Assembly (NCBI GenBank): GCA_039566865.1 | Contig: CM076945.1 | Location: forward strand, 5,259,501-5,323,500 | DNA: 64,000 bases | Reading direction: 5' to 3' | Origin: Aurelia coerulea | Taxonomy: Eukaryota > Cnidaria > Scyphozoa > Semaeostomeae > Ulmaridae | In this document: positions 12,401 to 27,400 of the stretch, in pieces | Layout: each line of letters opens with the position of its first letter | How positions within the stretch are numbered: the stretch's first letter is position 1 | Program-made: the position numbers and the translations under genes | Notes under the pieces: model-generated | Seen by the model: the letters and a program-made list of their open reading frames with translations, nothing else | Databases searched by the model: none | Told to the model about the DNA's origin: nothing

Positions 12401-15400
12401 TCTCTGGGGAGCAAATTCTTCAATATTTACACAAATACGACAGTGGCATATACCATTTTAAGTCCATTAATTTGGATTAAAAAAAGTATACATCTTTGGA
12501 CTTGAACATCTAGAACTACTTGAACATTTTTAGTCTCTCTTCAGGGATACTCAATGATAATGAAACTCATTGTAAAGTTTATCTGGAATTCACAATGGGA
12601 TATGTACAGAAAATCTTCTTTCTCTCTAGAGACTGATTTCATCATATTGATTTGAGACCAAAGAAAGGAATAAGTTTGTTTTAACTTGTATTGCATATGC
12701 AAGAAAAAAGCGGTTTGAGATTTCGATCATTAAAATTTAATGATAAACGCTAAGTACACGTTTTTTTTTTATAAGAAACTTGGATCAGCACATAGTACTA
12801 AAAGTTTCTTAATTTCGCATGAAAATTTCGGTGTTTTAGTAGTAAAAGTTTCTTAATCAGTTTCTTATTTTTTGGGCCTAAAATTGCGGTATTGTTCGAA
12901 GTTGAGCCTTCTTCTCGAGAAAGGGCTTCCATTTTGCATTGACATTGTCATCAAGAAGAAGCCATGTACATCAACGCAAAAATTTACCAATTTTGCAGTT
13001 AAAAATCAAGAAAAGACGAATGTACCTTTGTTAGAAAGACATAGAATAAGAGAGACACAAAGAAATAAAGTTTTAGAGTTTCTTAACTGTTCTTGAGCGT
13101 AGTACTAGAGTTTCTTAATTTTTTGGTCATCGTAGTACTAGTTTCTTATAAACCAGTTTCTTATAAAAAAAAAAACGTGTAATGAATATTTTTGCCCGAC
13201 AGGAAATCCATTATACGAAAAACGTCAACTTCTCACAGTTTGGAATACCGTTTTACAACTCACTGAGGTAGAGCATAGGGCTTAAATCTTTTAAATCTTT
13301 AAAAAGGTGGGTTTAAAATCATAATACGTCTTTCTTTGAATTGAATGCCTCGAAAGGAACTTAGGGTACTTAGCTATAATATGCAGTGAAATTTTTTTGG
13401 TATCGAGATTATTTTCAAAATAGTGGCATTTTAATCAGTTTTGAAATATTCATGGAAAATTTGAAAAAATAGATATCATAGTAAATCCTAAATCAATGGA
13501 GGGAGAATGATACAATTTTCAAGAAAACCATTTTATATGACGATGGAAGATCATTTTAGACCTCAGAATAATAAATTGAAGCAGTGTTAAGTTGAATACA
13601 CTTTCAAAACATTTTCCTGAATAGACTCTAAAACAGGGTGACAATTGCTCATGCAAAATTTGTAGATAAAGAGTCCGTTGGAATTTCACCAGAAGTATAT
13701 TTGCATATTCATTTAATAATTGTAATTAGTTTTCCTCTTTGTGTAAATAGTTGGTCTTAATTAGTTCACACTAGAACTATCTTTTTCAACTAACTGCAAA
13801 TAATTTTATACTAATAATAAGAATAATAACAAAAGCGTTCTTTGCGCCAGTCGAATTTTTGACAAACAGTTTTGAAAGTTCGGAAAGGTAGATCTTCATT
13901 GAGAGCTTGAACAATTGAAGTTCAACTGTAGTGAATCAAGTTTTATAAACGACTGGCAATACAGACAGTGATAAGTGACTGATTTGTAGCATATAATCTA
14001 ATTAAAGCAAAGATAACGGGTCAAACGTTTGACAAAATAAAATATGAGAACTAAGAAATGTCTCCAAAATGTTTCACTCAGCACAAGCAATGCACTACTA
14101 TCGAGGAAATATTGTATTCCATATCACAGACAAATCCGTAGAGAAATGAAGGTCGGAATATAAAATGTCTCGACAAGGTTCCATGTTGGGGCAAACCAAT
14201 GCATTATTCCTCAGGAAATGGTACATTCCACATAACATTCAAATCTGTGAAGAATAGAAGGTCGGACTTGTGGAAAAAGGTGCGGGAATAAAAAATGTAT
14301 CGAAAAGGTTCTATTTGAAGCAACAAATGCATTATTCCTGAGAAAATATTGTGCTCCATACAACATAGAGATTCGTAAAGCATAGAAAGTCAAACATGTG
14401 ACGAAATAAATTACAAGAAATACAAAAGTTCTCCAAACTAGGACAACCAAGGGGCAACTACTGAGGGAAGGTTTTGGTCCGTAAAACGAAGGAATGTGTC
14501 CAGGATTGTGGGACAACTACTGAGAAAACATTTTAGTCCGCACAAGAAAGCAATCCGGGCAGGATTCTTTACTCTTAGCCGAGGTCATATGACCTACGAT
14601 TTGAAATGCATATCATTCCGTTGCATAAATGATAAATCCATGAAGTTCAGGAGGTCTTAACTTTCGTACCATAAATTCATCCTTGGATAAATAGTCAGAC
14701 AATATTATCTTCGAGCGCTGCAAGTTATGAATTTGTCTGAAACACATACGTATAAACATGAGTATTCAACAGCTAGCGAGCAACGAGGTTCTCCTTTTTC
14801 GGTGTAAACAGAAACATTTTTGAATTATCAGAAAAATCAAGAAAATTGAAATTTATCACCGCCGGGAAACGAACCACGGATCTCTTGCTTTCCGGGCAAG
14901 CGTCTTAACCACTAGACCACAGTGGCAACTTCAATCCTCTCGATTTTAGCATTTTGCCGGCGGTCGTAAATTCCAATTTTCTCGATTTTTCTAATAATCC
15001 AAAAAACTTTCTGTTTGCACCGAAAGAGGAGAAATCCTGGTTGCTCGCTACCTGTTGAGTACTTATAGATACGCTGCTTGAAAAAGGCGAAACCCGAAAG
15101 CAACCTATAAGGTGCTAAAATCAACAGGACTGAAATGTGCCACTGTGATCTAGTGGTTAAGACACTCGTATAAACATGTATCCTTGTCAGAAACTTTCAG
15201 TCTACTTTGTGCAGAGGCAATCCTATCCTATCACATGACATGCCCCAACCCAACCACCTAAAAATGATAGATGCTGTACGGCGTCTTCAAGACTTTCTTT
15301 GAATCAAAGATTATAAAATCATGACCTTTGAAAGACCAACATAAATACTCTCAAAATTTGATGAAATTTGAAATTAACAAACAAGAGATTTGAAATTAGT

Positions 15401-18400
15401 CATCAAGACATTACCGTATGCAGCAGACTCCAAATATCAATTAGATGCTCAAAAACTTTCGCATGAATCTGCTGGTCCTTGACTTTGTTTACATTTCCAA
15501 GGAGTCCGATAATTCGCCTCCACAAAACAATCGCAGAAATACTCTCAAAATTTGATGAAATTCGACATTAACAAACAAGAGATTTGAAATTAGTTATCAA
15601 CAAATTACCGTATGGAGCAGACTCCAAATATCAATTAGATGCTCAAAAACTTTGGCATGAATCTGCTGGTCCTTGACTTTGTTTACATTTCCAAGGAGTC
15701 CGATAATTCGCCTCCACAAAACAATCGCAGAAATACTCTCAAAATTTGATGAAATTCGACATTAACAAACAAGAGATTTGAAATTAGTCATCAAGAAATT
15801 ACCGTATGCAGCAGACTCCAAATATCAATTAGATGCTCAAAAACTTTGGCATGAATCTGCTGGTCCTTGACTTTGTTTACATTTCCAAGAAGTCCGATAA
15901 TTCGCCTCCACAAAACAATCGCAGATACAGGCGTCCATCCCTCTGCTTTTCCTCCTGCTATAACGCTCGGTTCTTCAGGGGCTTCTGTTTCTTCTGCGGA
16001 TTCCGTCAGCGTGTCTTGTCTCTCACGAGCTTCTGATTTCTCTGAGGAACTGAGACTGTCAGTGCGCTGCGTAGCCTCTTTTCGAGGATCTGTGAATAAC
16101 AACGTGATTTTAAATAAAATTTGTCCAGTGGCGGATTTTAAGGGCAACTTGCAGGGGGTGGGGGGGTTAATGTTCCTTTTTACGATGAAAAATCGGTTTG
16201 GTCTCTCATCCAGATGAGGAGTGCATCCGTTCTTAGATGCTAACAAACCTTTCCTTCATTGTTTCAATCAAGTGAGGAAAGCATATAATTCAGGCTATAT
16301 TCAACGAGAATTTTCTCAAGCAGGATTCCAAATTTTACACAAAGAACATTTCCTGTTGTTAGGCCCTTACTTCGTTGCGCATACACGAGACTAACTCATT
16401 GGAATCTGTGCATTCATGGGAGTGGCCGAGCGGCTTAAACAGTTTCCGCCAGGAGACTGAACTTAAGCTCGGTCGAGTGAGGTCAAACTCCGGATGGGTG
16501 ACCTCGGAGGCTTGACTTCGCAACTCACCTCGCCGTCCTTCGGAAGGGACGTTAAATTAGGGGTCGCCTGCCTGGATGCGGCATGCACAGTGGGCTTAAA
16601 TTAGCTTTAAGTAGCTAGAAATACTTCCTGCCCACTCAAAATAAATTACTGAAAAAAAATGGCAACACTTGGATACGTAAATCATGCAAATGCAGCCTTA
16701 TTACAACTCTCATTAGATGGCAATCCTTGGGCTTACGTTACATTGTATCCATGAAACAATCGATTCGAGTGAAGTACGGAAGTGCTTTACCCCATCCCTT
16801 CATAAGCTGCACTTTCATTAAGTTTGTGTAGCTTTGTATGTAGCCATAGTATTCAACTTTTGTTTTTGTCTTTGTTAGTTTTATCTTAATGTAATGTATA
16901 GTGATTCTCCGTAGAATGCTACTCCTCGAAAAGGCAGAGAATTGCCTACAGCCTGTCTCAGATTAGATGTGACGTGAAAATACCATCGAATAACAATAAC
17001 TGACGTGTTTTGCAAGAGCAATTTTGCGTGATCGCAAACCTCGCATTAATTAGATGTGAATCAGATATTCTCACCTATAGATATGAATTAAATATCTAAT
17101 TCGAGACAAATTTTAATACTTGAAGACAATCAAAGTTCGGGAAAGCCAGTGTAAAGAAGGAACGACACCAACTAACGTCTTAGAAGTTCGAGGCTAAAAT
17201 TTACAACTTACCAAACGCAAATCTGACATGTGGATGCGCCTCCGTACGGTCTTCAACCAAAGTGGAACTACTTGATGTAAAACTACCCCCTGATGTGAGT
17301 GTGGCTGTTGATTCCATATGCTTGCCTTTCGGTACCTTAAAACTTCCAACTGTATCACCTTCCAAGAGAGTGAATGCGGCACTGTCTATACTCTGAGAGT
17401 CATGGCCAATGGGTTTTGATTGCACAGGTACATCAGATTCGAAACTAATGAGGTCTGGATCTGACATGCTTGGGTGGTCACTGATTATATCAGGGGGGTT
17501 TGCTTCCATGACTGGTGTCTCACTGTCGTCTCTATCCTGTTGCACAAAATATAAATCTGAATGAAAAGTAAATCTTTTCGAAGAAAAGCAGGAGCAAGAT
17601 TTCAATGGACTTTCCTTATTTAGAGATCGTATGATCGATAATCTAATTATGCATTTCTCTCGAATAATTATTACTATAAAACCTCGCACGTGTAACTTTT
17701 ATTTAGCTGAAGATGAGACAAGTTCGTCTCGAAACGTTCAATAATCATGGCCTAGTCTAATATTATAATCACAACTGGATTTGTCTTAATGTCTTAATTA
17801 ATTGGAAATGTCGATTTAATAAACTACGATACTGACTTGTCTTTCTCTGAAATGACCCTCAAGATGATGTTCGTCGTGGTCCTAGTGTTAAAATTTATAC
17901 TAAAGCTGCGCTTTCCAACCAATGTTCTAAATAGGAGCAACTTGCTACAGACAATGGGACGCAAAAACCAGCTGATGCTTTTGTGAATAGTCTGCCGAAA
18001 AGGAGGCAAAATAGTTTTTGTTAACCAATCCGAGAGCCAATCAAAGATTCAAAGTCTCTGCGAAAAATTTTCAATTCAACTGAGCGCTTACTTAATTAGA
18101 AAAAAGGATCTCCTAATTTGAGGGCAGGCAACCAAAAGGCAGAGGAAGTATATAATCCAAGAGTCTGCTAGCTCGTTAACATTGTGGGGTGAGTGGCCGA
18201 GTGGCTTGAACAGTTTCCGTCAAGGTGACTGAAGTTAAGCTCGGTCGAGTGAGGTCAAACTCCGGATGGGTGACCCTCGCAAGTCTCCTCGCCGTCCTTC
18301 GGAAGGGGCGTTAAACTAGGGGTCGCATGCCTGAATACGGCATGCATAGTGGGCTTAAATTAGCTTGAAATAGCTAGACATTCTTTCAGCCCACTTAAAA

Positions 18401-21400
18401 TAAAATTACTGAAAAAAACCTATTCATACGAATATAATGACAAACTGGCATGCTTACCACAAGGCTTTCCTGTGTACTGCTAGTCGTCATCTGCCCTTCC
18501 TGCAAATTGTCTATCAAACTATTCATTGATCTGCTGGTTTGCATACAGTATTGATCCAAATCATCTCGACTAAGACGATCAGATGCAACACTTGGGGTAA
18601 CGCTTCTTGAACCATCACTTTTCATCAGATCTTCAGAGTATGGGTAACTAGTACAGCTTGCAAAACTATCTTCACTTGATATACTCATGTTACTCGCTGA
18701 TTTTCTCCCTAAAAGGGAAAATTAACAAAATAAAATTGAAATTCAAGGCATTTGCGATAAATAGCATGGGAGACAATGAATATCGCATATTATATTCAAG
18801 AAAACTACGAGAATTTAATAACCGAGAACCTCGGGCTTTATATTTCCTGTACAACACAAAACAGGTTAGTATAGGCATAAACAAGGGCTGTCCTCTTAGA
18901 GTCACTTGTGGTGAAGGCCAATAAATTAAATCACTACCTTGTAAATGTCTGTTGTAAATTCTATCTGCCGATTCTAGAACATCACTTAAAAGTCCTTCTG
19001 TTTCTTCCGAATTTTCTTTTTCGACTCCATCCTTCTGTTCAATTTCCTCAGGTTCATTTGTGACAGTTTTCTCCAAATCAGCTGATGAATCACTGCTTGA
19101 TGTTTCTTGCGCGGCAAGGGGAGCTGCCGCGGGAGCTGCCGCGGGCTGCTGCTCTGCTGGTGTGTCTTTTACTGCGTCGGCAACTTCTCGTAGAGTCTGC
19201 TTTCTTTCCACTATAATATCTTGAAAGTAAAAATTGGAGATAACGTAAATAAGAAATGATCTGTTATCAATATTTTCATCGTTTAATTTCATGATACCTA
19301 TTTCCTATCATATCTGTATCTTGAATTAAAATTATACCCAAAATGCACCAACTGATTTTATCTCTGTCAACACCGTCTAAGAAACGAGAATATAATAACT
19401 GATTAAAAAGAATTGACATAGTTAAAAGCTGGCCCCGGGCCACGTTAAAAAATAATCTACTGTATTCAATAAGTTGACATTTGATGTTTCATTGTGTAGC
19501 TAAAGAAACAAATGGATTTGTGGGCGCTTCATTAACCTATTTATAGCGGCTACGAGATATAGCTATGTTTATTCCCCTTAAAGATGACCTGAAGCGAACA
19601 ATTTCATTGATGCAAACGATTCGCACTGTTGAAATGATAAGAAATACTGTTGAAAGTTTGTTGATATCTCATTTCCTTTTTCAAGTTATCCACAATTTTG
19701 TAGGATTGGCTGATGACGTCATTTTGTTTGCAAAAAGTTAACAAAGTATACAAAGTTGACTATATTTCCAACGGGAAATCTGGTCAAAACCTTTTTTCTA
19801 TTACCATGTCTTTCGAAACAACATGCTAACTCGTTAAACAAGCTATCTCCAATTTATGTAGCTATGCTGAAAATTTAAACAGCATTTTTTTGTCATTCAA
19901 CATACTTACTCATTTGCATCAAATAGAATTTTCGCTTCAGGTCGCCTTAAAAGTATAAAAAAATAGCACAGATGTACAAAATAGGACGTTTCGAGCATAT
20001 ACTCTTTGGCAAGTCAAATATCCTTTCAAGGATGCTCAAGATGCCAAGTCTTGACCATCTAAGCCATTCTTTGATATCTTAATCATTTATTAAATTTACT
20101 ATATTGACGTTTAATCTTGATGTTACCGCACGCACTAAACATATTGTTATCGTCTAAGTGGGTCACTAAAAACGTCTAATTCTTGGCAAAAAATGCTCGC
20201 TTTGAAGATATTCCAATAAAACAAACGATGGAAAGTCAATTCGAAGACGTTCCTTACTTCTGAAGTAAGTTGCAAACATTATTTAATAATATTACCTGAA
20301 AATAGTCAATGGGATAAAATCAATGATCAGCAAACTCTATATGAAAAGTCTTTCCTTTCCACCGTATGTCCTTCCTTTGAAATCAATCAACACGAATAGG
20401 GCTTTAGATCATGACGTATAATTTCGTTAAAAATGTACCAGAGTAACTGCCCTTACCTTTGTCCCCAGAAATCAAATCTGGCAAACTTCCAGAAATCCCT
20501 GGCTTCAAAGCACTATCACTTTGCACAACTCTTATCCCTTTCTGGGGCTCCTCCCTTGCACAAGACACTGAGGTTGTCCTGGGAAGAAGTGCAACAAAGT
20601 CTCGCATGTTTGTTCCTCCGCTCCCTTCAGCATCAGATGATTCTGTCTTCGCCTCGCTTTCACTTTCATCTTTGTAATAACGGCTCCATCCACGAGAGAA
20701 TGATTTACGCATTGTGTAAGTGTTGTGATTCGAAATTGCTGTTACTCGGCCTCTCCATTTCTTTCGCTTTTGTTCGGTTAATCTTTCAAGCGGTAAGTCT
20801 GCTAAGTCAATACCATAAACTGTTCTTGCAAGGACTCTTGTCAGTGTCTCTACAGTACCCTGGAGGAGATTGATGGAAAATCACAAAAAACCGTTGAATA
20901 CTATGAAGCTAAAAATGAACTGAAAAACTGACGGTCATATGCAAATAATTTGAAAAAGGAAAGGCCATGATACTAGCGTCGATTGTCGGATCCGAAGTTG
21001 CTTGCAGTGACGAATGAATAAGTTTGAAGGCAGAAACACCGCAATACGACAAAAACAACAGCAAATAGTTGAATTTATTTAATGCCAATATTTCGTCCTG
21101 CCATGCAGGACTTTTTTAGGGCTGTAATGTATGAGCAAATACATGGTGGGAGAAATTTGATTAATTAGGGTCCCGGGGGGGGGGGTACTCATATATTTTC
21201 CATACGGGGACGTGCCGCTGAACAGGGTTTCATTTTCAGGATTCCTGCTCCAGGACGGACAGGGTGTCATTTTTCTACAGCTGGCTCCATGACAGGGTCC
21301 ATATTTGTAATGATTGACTACGAAACGTGACTTAGGCCATTTGCACTTCACGAGTATGACTTAAACGGTTTGGATAGCAACATTTCACATTTTCTAATAG

Positions 21401-24400
21401 ATTTCAAACAGAATTTATAGGGCAGTGCAAAATTTTCATTGAAGAAATTCAAGGACAGTGTATTGTTTTTTATTTTGCTCCCAGACAGGGTATCATTTTC
21501 GGAAATTTGACGCCATCAGGACAGGGTGCCTTTTCAGATTTTCCAGCGGCACCTCCCTGTGTGTACTTAGACCAAGTACCTCCCCCGGGATAAGGGTATA
21601 ACAGACTTTAAGTACCAACTTTATTATTCAGGTATCTGCCTTCGAAAACATTTTCACTGACATGGGAACGAGCTCACCCTTCAAGAAAATGGCTCCATAA
21701 CCATTCGCAAAGACCTTCTTCATACAATAATGCAATAGTGCTTGACCTAATGAAAACTCTGCTGCTTTTCTAAACCTGTAGCAACGAATTTCCAGACCAA
21801 CTGAAAAAAATCACCCTGTCCATTTGTTTGACATTGTGTACAACACAAATTCAATTCTATACCCTATAAGGGTAGTATAGAGGGAGAAAGAGAGTGGACA
21901 CTTGACAGCTTACAAATTCTTGGTTTCAATCGATCGAACAACAAGAGAAAAAAGCAACAAAAAGATTAAATCAACTCACTGCCCATTCCGAGATCATTTC
22001 AGGCCATGATGTAAGTGCAGATATAATTCTGAGCAGTTCATTCCATAAATCAGCTGGTACATTAACTTGCAAGCTTGCTCTGATCCATGTCACAAACAGC
22101 GTCTACAATGAGTCAATACATCTGGTAAGAAAATGATCTTCAACAAGTGGCTTTAGCCAACAAGTGGCTTAAGTGCTAATGACGTGTCGGTTTTGTTTTG
22201 TCCGTCTGCTATAAAAGTGGCTTGTTTTTATTGGCAATTCGTTCTTCGCACGAACCAAACTGATGAGAGTGTGATGAAACTAGTATTTGGTGATTTCACG
22301 TTTATCTTTTCAGCAGTTACTGGTGAGTTATTAACTTATTTCTTTCCTTTCAGGTTTTAAGGTTAATTCGGTTTTGTCTTACAGGATTTAACAGTTTTTC
22401 TCTTGTCACAGGCTTATTTTGGTTATTGTTTCTTTTACAGGAGTTAATAGTCTTCTTTCTACTGATTTCGGTGTTTTTGTTGCGTTTATGGGTTTAATAT
22501 GATGAGTCCGTTATTTAAGGCTATTTTTAAAATGATCTTCAGGTTTTTCAGAGTTATAAATATATCTGAGTACATTGGAAAGAAAACGACTTTCGTGGTT
22601 TAAATTTCAGCAAATGAATTCATGTGTATACAGTTTCGGCCAAAACTGTATAATTGCCGCCAAGATATTTTGTGCATAATCTTAAATTTTGACAAACCAT
22701 TTCAAAAACTGAAATCACTATCCTACAGAAAGTCAAGGGTTGCTAACGAGCAAAATTAATCGACAAGTACTACTAAGAATTCATTGGATTTTGTATATTT
22801 GACCAAAAATGAAGATAAGTTTCTCTGTGAAAATGCTCTTTCAAATTATCCATTCAGCAATTTGAAAATGAAACGATTCAAATCAGAATTAAATCCCTTA
22901 ACAATATACCTTTTAGCTATTCTTAAAAGAGTCAGAATCGAACGATATTTTCCCATATTTTGTAGAATTTTCCGATGTGCACAATAGTGATGGAAGCTCT
23001 ACGCCACTCGATCGAAAGTCGCGTATAAAGATTATGAAAATAACGCTCGATCCAGGCTCTTTTGTAGAATAGCTATAAAAGGTCTATTGAAGAGGTTGCT
23101 CAAGCAGAAATCCCAACAGATTGAGAACACAAAATATTGACAAAATTTCAGAAAGGGTTAAGAAAATCGTTCAAAACATACCAAAAAAAATCAAATTAAA
23201 TCGTGAAATTAAAATCATTACCTGAAAAACATACGTAGCCAATTGTCCACCTAACGTTTTCTCTCTTGGGCTTGGCGGCCTTCCTTTCAAGCAAAAATCA
23301 GTTATCCTCATGAGAATGACAAGCAGTTGCCTCCTGAAAGATATAACAAAGAACAAATGATCAGTGGTGGAATGGATACAATCGTAATGTCAGTTGCACT
23401 GCAGACATTCAATTGAAGTTACACCCGGGGGGGGGGTACTTGACCTAAATTTGTACGGGGGTGTGCCCACGAAAATTCTTTTTTACCCTGCTCCAGAATT
23501 TTTCGCTCAAAATGATAACCTGTTCTAGAAAAATTGGTGAAAAGGATACTCCAAAACATGAAATTTGACAGAAGAACGACCCGATCTAGCAGCATATTCC
23601 CTTCTGACCTGTTTTGACAACCTGCTCTAGAAAATTTGCCTTATTTTGATACCCTGGGCTAGAAAAAATTGGTGAAAACGATACCCTTACAAACGGCACA
23701 TCCCCATCGGACAAATTTACTAAGTACCCCCCCCCCCCCCGGGAAGTTACATTTAAAAAAACCTAAGACATTCAAGAGAACCTGATGAAAATGTAACTTC
23801 GTCACGAATTGTAAAATCAAGATAAAAATGAAAAACAAGTTTTTAAACTTAACATATATCATCATCATTCGGTGACTTCTACATTATGAAAATTCGTCGC
23901 TGCGCTACTCGTCTCCAGTAGTCACGATCTTAGCTCTTCTTGTGCATTGCTCAAATTTAAGCTTTGTACTGTACATGATGTTCATCATCCACGTTTTACG
24001 GGGACGTCCCTTAGATCTTTTCGCACATGCTCTTCCTTCCAATAACAATTTTTGCATTATGTCTTTTCTTATCAAATGTCCAAAATATTGCTCCTTTCCC
24101 ATTTTTATGTCCTTTCCTAGTGACAGACCCTTTTCATTGACACGTTTTTAAAACCTCCTCATTTGCGGTGTGACTTGTGTATGTGATCTTAAGCATTTTT
24201 CGATACATCCACATTTCAAAACTGTTTATTTTCTTACATGTATCAGCGTTAAGCTACAGGTTTCACTTGCATATAAAAGTGTTGCTAAACATAGCATCTG
24301 GCTAAACGTTTTCTTGTAACGATCTCAATGTTCCTTGCTGTGAAAGCGTCACTCATATTTAGGAAAGACTGTCTTGCGATTTCTATACGTTGTCTTATCG

Positions 24401-27400
24401 CAGTATCTGTTCTACCATCAGATGTGATCGTTTGCTTCAGGTACTTAAATGTTTCCACTTGCTCTAGAGTCGTTCCCTCCGCCTTTATATCGATTCTTGG
24501 ATGCTCTAGATCTCGGCTGATTACCATTGTTTTTGTCTGCTTTATATTCATTGTTAAACCTTTTTTTCAAACACAAAAGAGATAACATATTTCATCTAAT
24601 ACTATATAAGAAATAAAACACGCTTGCTTCATGTGCTCTAATTCACCTTTTGGAATTAACAGAGATACATCAAATGAGGAATGATGTTATGAATTTCATT
24701 TATTTCTTACCATGTTTGTTCGTCCAAGCCTAACTCCAACACCACATTTCGATACATCTTCATGACTCTTCTGCAAACTTCAGCCTGATATTAGACGGAG
24801 AATCTCAAGTGTTGATAGCTTAACAAGGGATAAACTCTAGATATGTCAGTAGTTGGCAGTTTCAGCAAAATGATGACCTGACGACTTTCAAAAGACCTAA
24901 TCGGCTAGGTTTGTTTTACCCATTTCAAGTCAAGTGACCATACTCTTGGGAAGCTTTAGTATTAAACTACTTTTGCACAAGTTTTCTTGGCACGAAATAT
25001 GTTAGAGAAATCAAAAGATGTTTTATCAAGAGATTGATCACATGACTTGAAATGGGTGTAAACAAACTTTAGCCGATTTGGTCTATTGAGCAATAATATT
25101 TTACGAAACATTGTACATTTAGTCGAACAGCTACATGTTTAAAATTAAGAGTATTACATGATAACAGGGCCATAAGAAGGTAAAACAACCGAGATTATTG
25201 TGTTTCAAGGAAACAAGATCGATTTAGTCATCATCTATTTCCATGTTTGACTATGCTTCAAGTCGAAGCCAAGCAGTTCGGTAAAGTACAACTCCAACGA
25301 AATTAAAGTCATTTCTAAACTTTGAAATAGCTCTCATATTTACTCAACCCTTGACAAAAATGCAACAAGATGCAATTGCCGAAGCCTGGCATCAAAACAA
25401 AGACACCTCTCATTAATCGAAAAATTACCTGTTTTTGCAGCAATTCAGGCCCTGTTTGCGAGAAGAAAACGTAACACGAATTCGTGACAAATAATCGAAC
25501 ATTTGCTTGCAATCCAGCTCTTACATTCTCCAGTGGAATCCTGGGAAAGAAGCCTCGATCGCAATTGACAACAGCTTCTTTGTATGACGAAGTCCTTAAT
25601 AATGGCGATCTATCATCCGGGACATTTGAGTTTGTTTCAATGAGTAGCGACGCGTAATACTCATCTGGGGACAGATTTTCTTGCATGAATATTGGTCGTT
25701 CAGTCGGCTGTTGGTAAAAAAGAGTATACATCACTAATAGTCAGAAAGAGATGTGGGGTGTTTGTCAATTCTCATTGATACAATTTAATTCGCAAATTGG
25801 TTTCTTTTAAAGGACAAGCCCGGGGTTTATAAAATTGAAGTAAAAAACAACCTCACCAACTGCTGAAGACCACTTTCACCTTCTTTCCACGTTTTGACAT
25901 CCGTAACAGCTGTAAACTTGTAAAACAGTTTTCATAAGTTAGGCCAAATGTCTGCGCCATCTTGCAAGATTAATCGATGAGGAGGCTAGCCTCAGCTTAG
26001 AAGTTAAAATATGTTCAACAAGACGTCGAAGGCTACCAGGCTATGACCTCGTGCGTTCATGACGTCACACCGTTCATTTCGCAGATTGAAATACGTAATT
26101 TTGCAGAGAAAAGAGAGAAAAAACATTGGGAAAAGGTACTACACACAATTCACAACAGTGTAATCTCTTATTTTATCAACAACCATACCAACCCCGGACT
26201 TGTCCTTTAAGGTTCATTTCATAAAAAAGGTCAAACAAGAAATGAAAATTCATTTGGCTGAAATTGGTCTTCTTGTTACATAATTACGAGTAATTTTCAT
26301 AAAATCGCGTTTCACAAGATTCCCACAATGGACCTTCAATTTGCTCTATACACATGAACGTGTGAACTTCTAAAACAGGGCTCAAAAACGAAGTAGCGTG
26401 GTAGCGGTGCTACCAGGAAGGTAACTGAAATGCTTAAATTTCCCACGAAGGAAGAAGGGTGAAAGGAAAAAGAAACGGAAGGAAAGGGAAAAGAAGGGAA
26501 AGAAATAAAGGAAGGGAAGGAAGGAAAGGGACAGAAAGAAGAAGAAAAAGGAAAAGGGATAGAATTAGGGGTATACAGGGAGGAAGAAGAAAGTGCACGA
26601 GAAGAAACGAAGGTGCTTAGCTTGCTACCAGGAAGGAAAATATCTTTTTAGCCCTATTCTAAAACATGTTTCTATACCAAAAAATTCAAACAAGGCATGC
26701 ATTGCGTTAAAGCGCGAAAGAAAAAGCATGATGATTTATTTTGTATCCCTAGGGAACTCTTCATTTGATTGTCATTGCTAGGAAGCAGAAAGTTCCTTGA
26801 AAAATTACACTTTTCCGCATAATAGGCTATGTCATAAACTGCAGATAGATATAAAAAAATAACTGATCTAATAAACTAAATTTCCATAACTAGTTTAACA
26901 TTTCTTCTGCAATATAATACCTTAACACATGTGGCTTACAACAAGCTGTCCCCATTCCCTGCTAGCTCGTAACAGTATCTTGAGACAATTTTGCTTGAAG
27001 TAGGAAGGGCGATAAAATCTTTAAGGGCAGGAACACTGCAAAGCAACGCGCAAGCAAAGAAAGGAAGAGAATTTGGACATCAAGATTTACCTTAAACCAT
27101 TCATGATAAACAGACATGACACGACAAATGATATCAGACCATGCAATCGGCATCAAAAAGCCCTGTAACAAACAAAAAATAAAGAAACATTTAAGTGTCA
27201 ATATCAAACGACAGTCTGTCAAAATCATACGTTATTCCCCAATGATCATAGCCTGCGTGCAGAAGCGACTGGTTTCCTATTTTTCAGAGAAACCTCTCTG
27301 ATGAAAACAAATCAGTCGAGTCTGCACGCAGGCTACAATCAGTGGCTGACACTTGGGGGCAGGGGGTGCGATTGCCCCCCCCCCCCAATGGTGGCTAGAA

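Noticed and set aside
14211..14516. 101-codon minus-strand frame
   Set aside because: Falls in a region with loosely repeated GGTCGGA and AGGAAAT motifs; no recognisable protein and no splice support.
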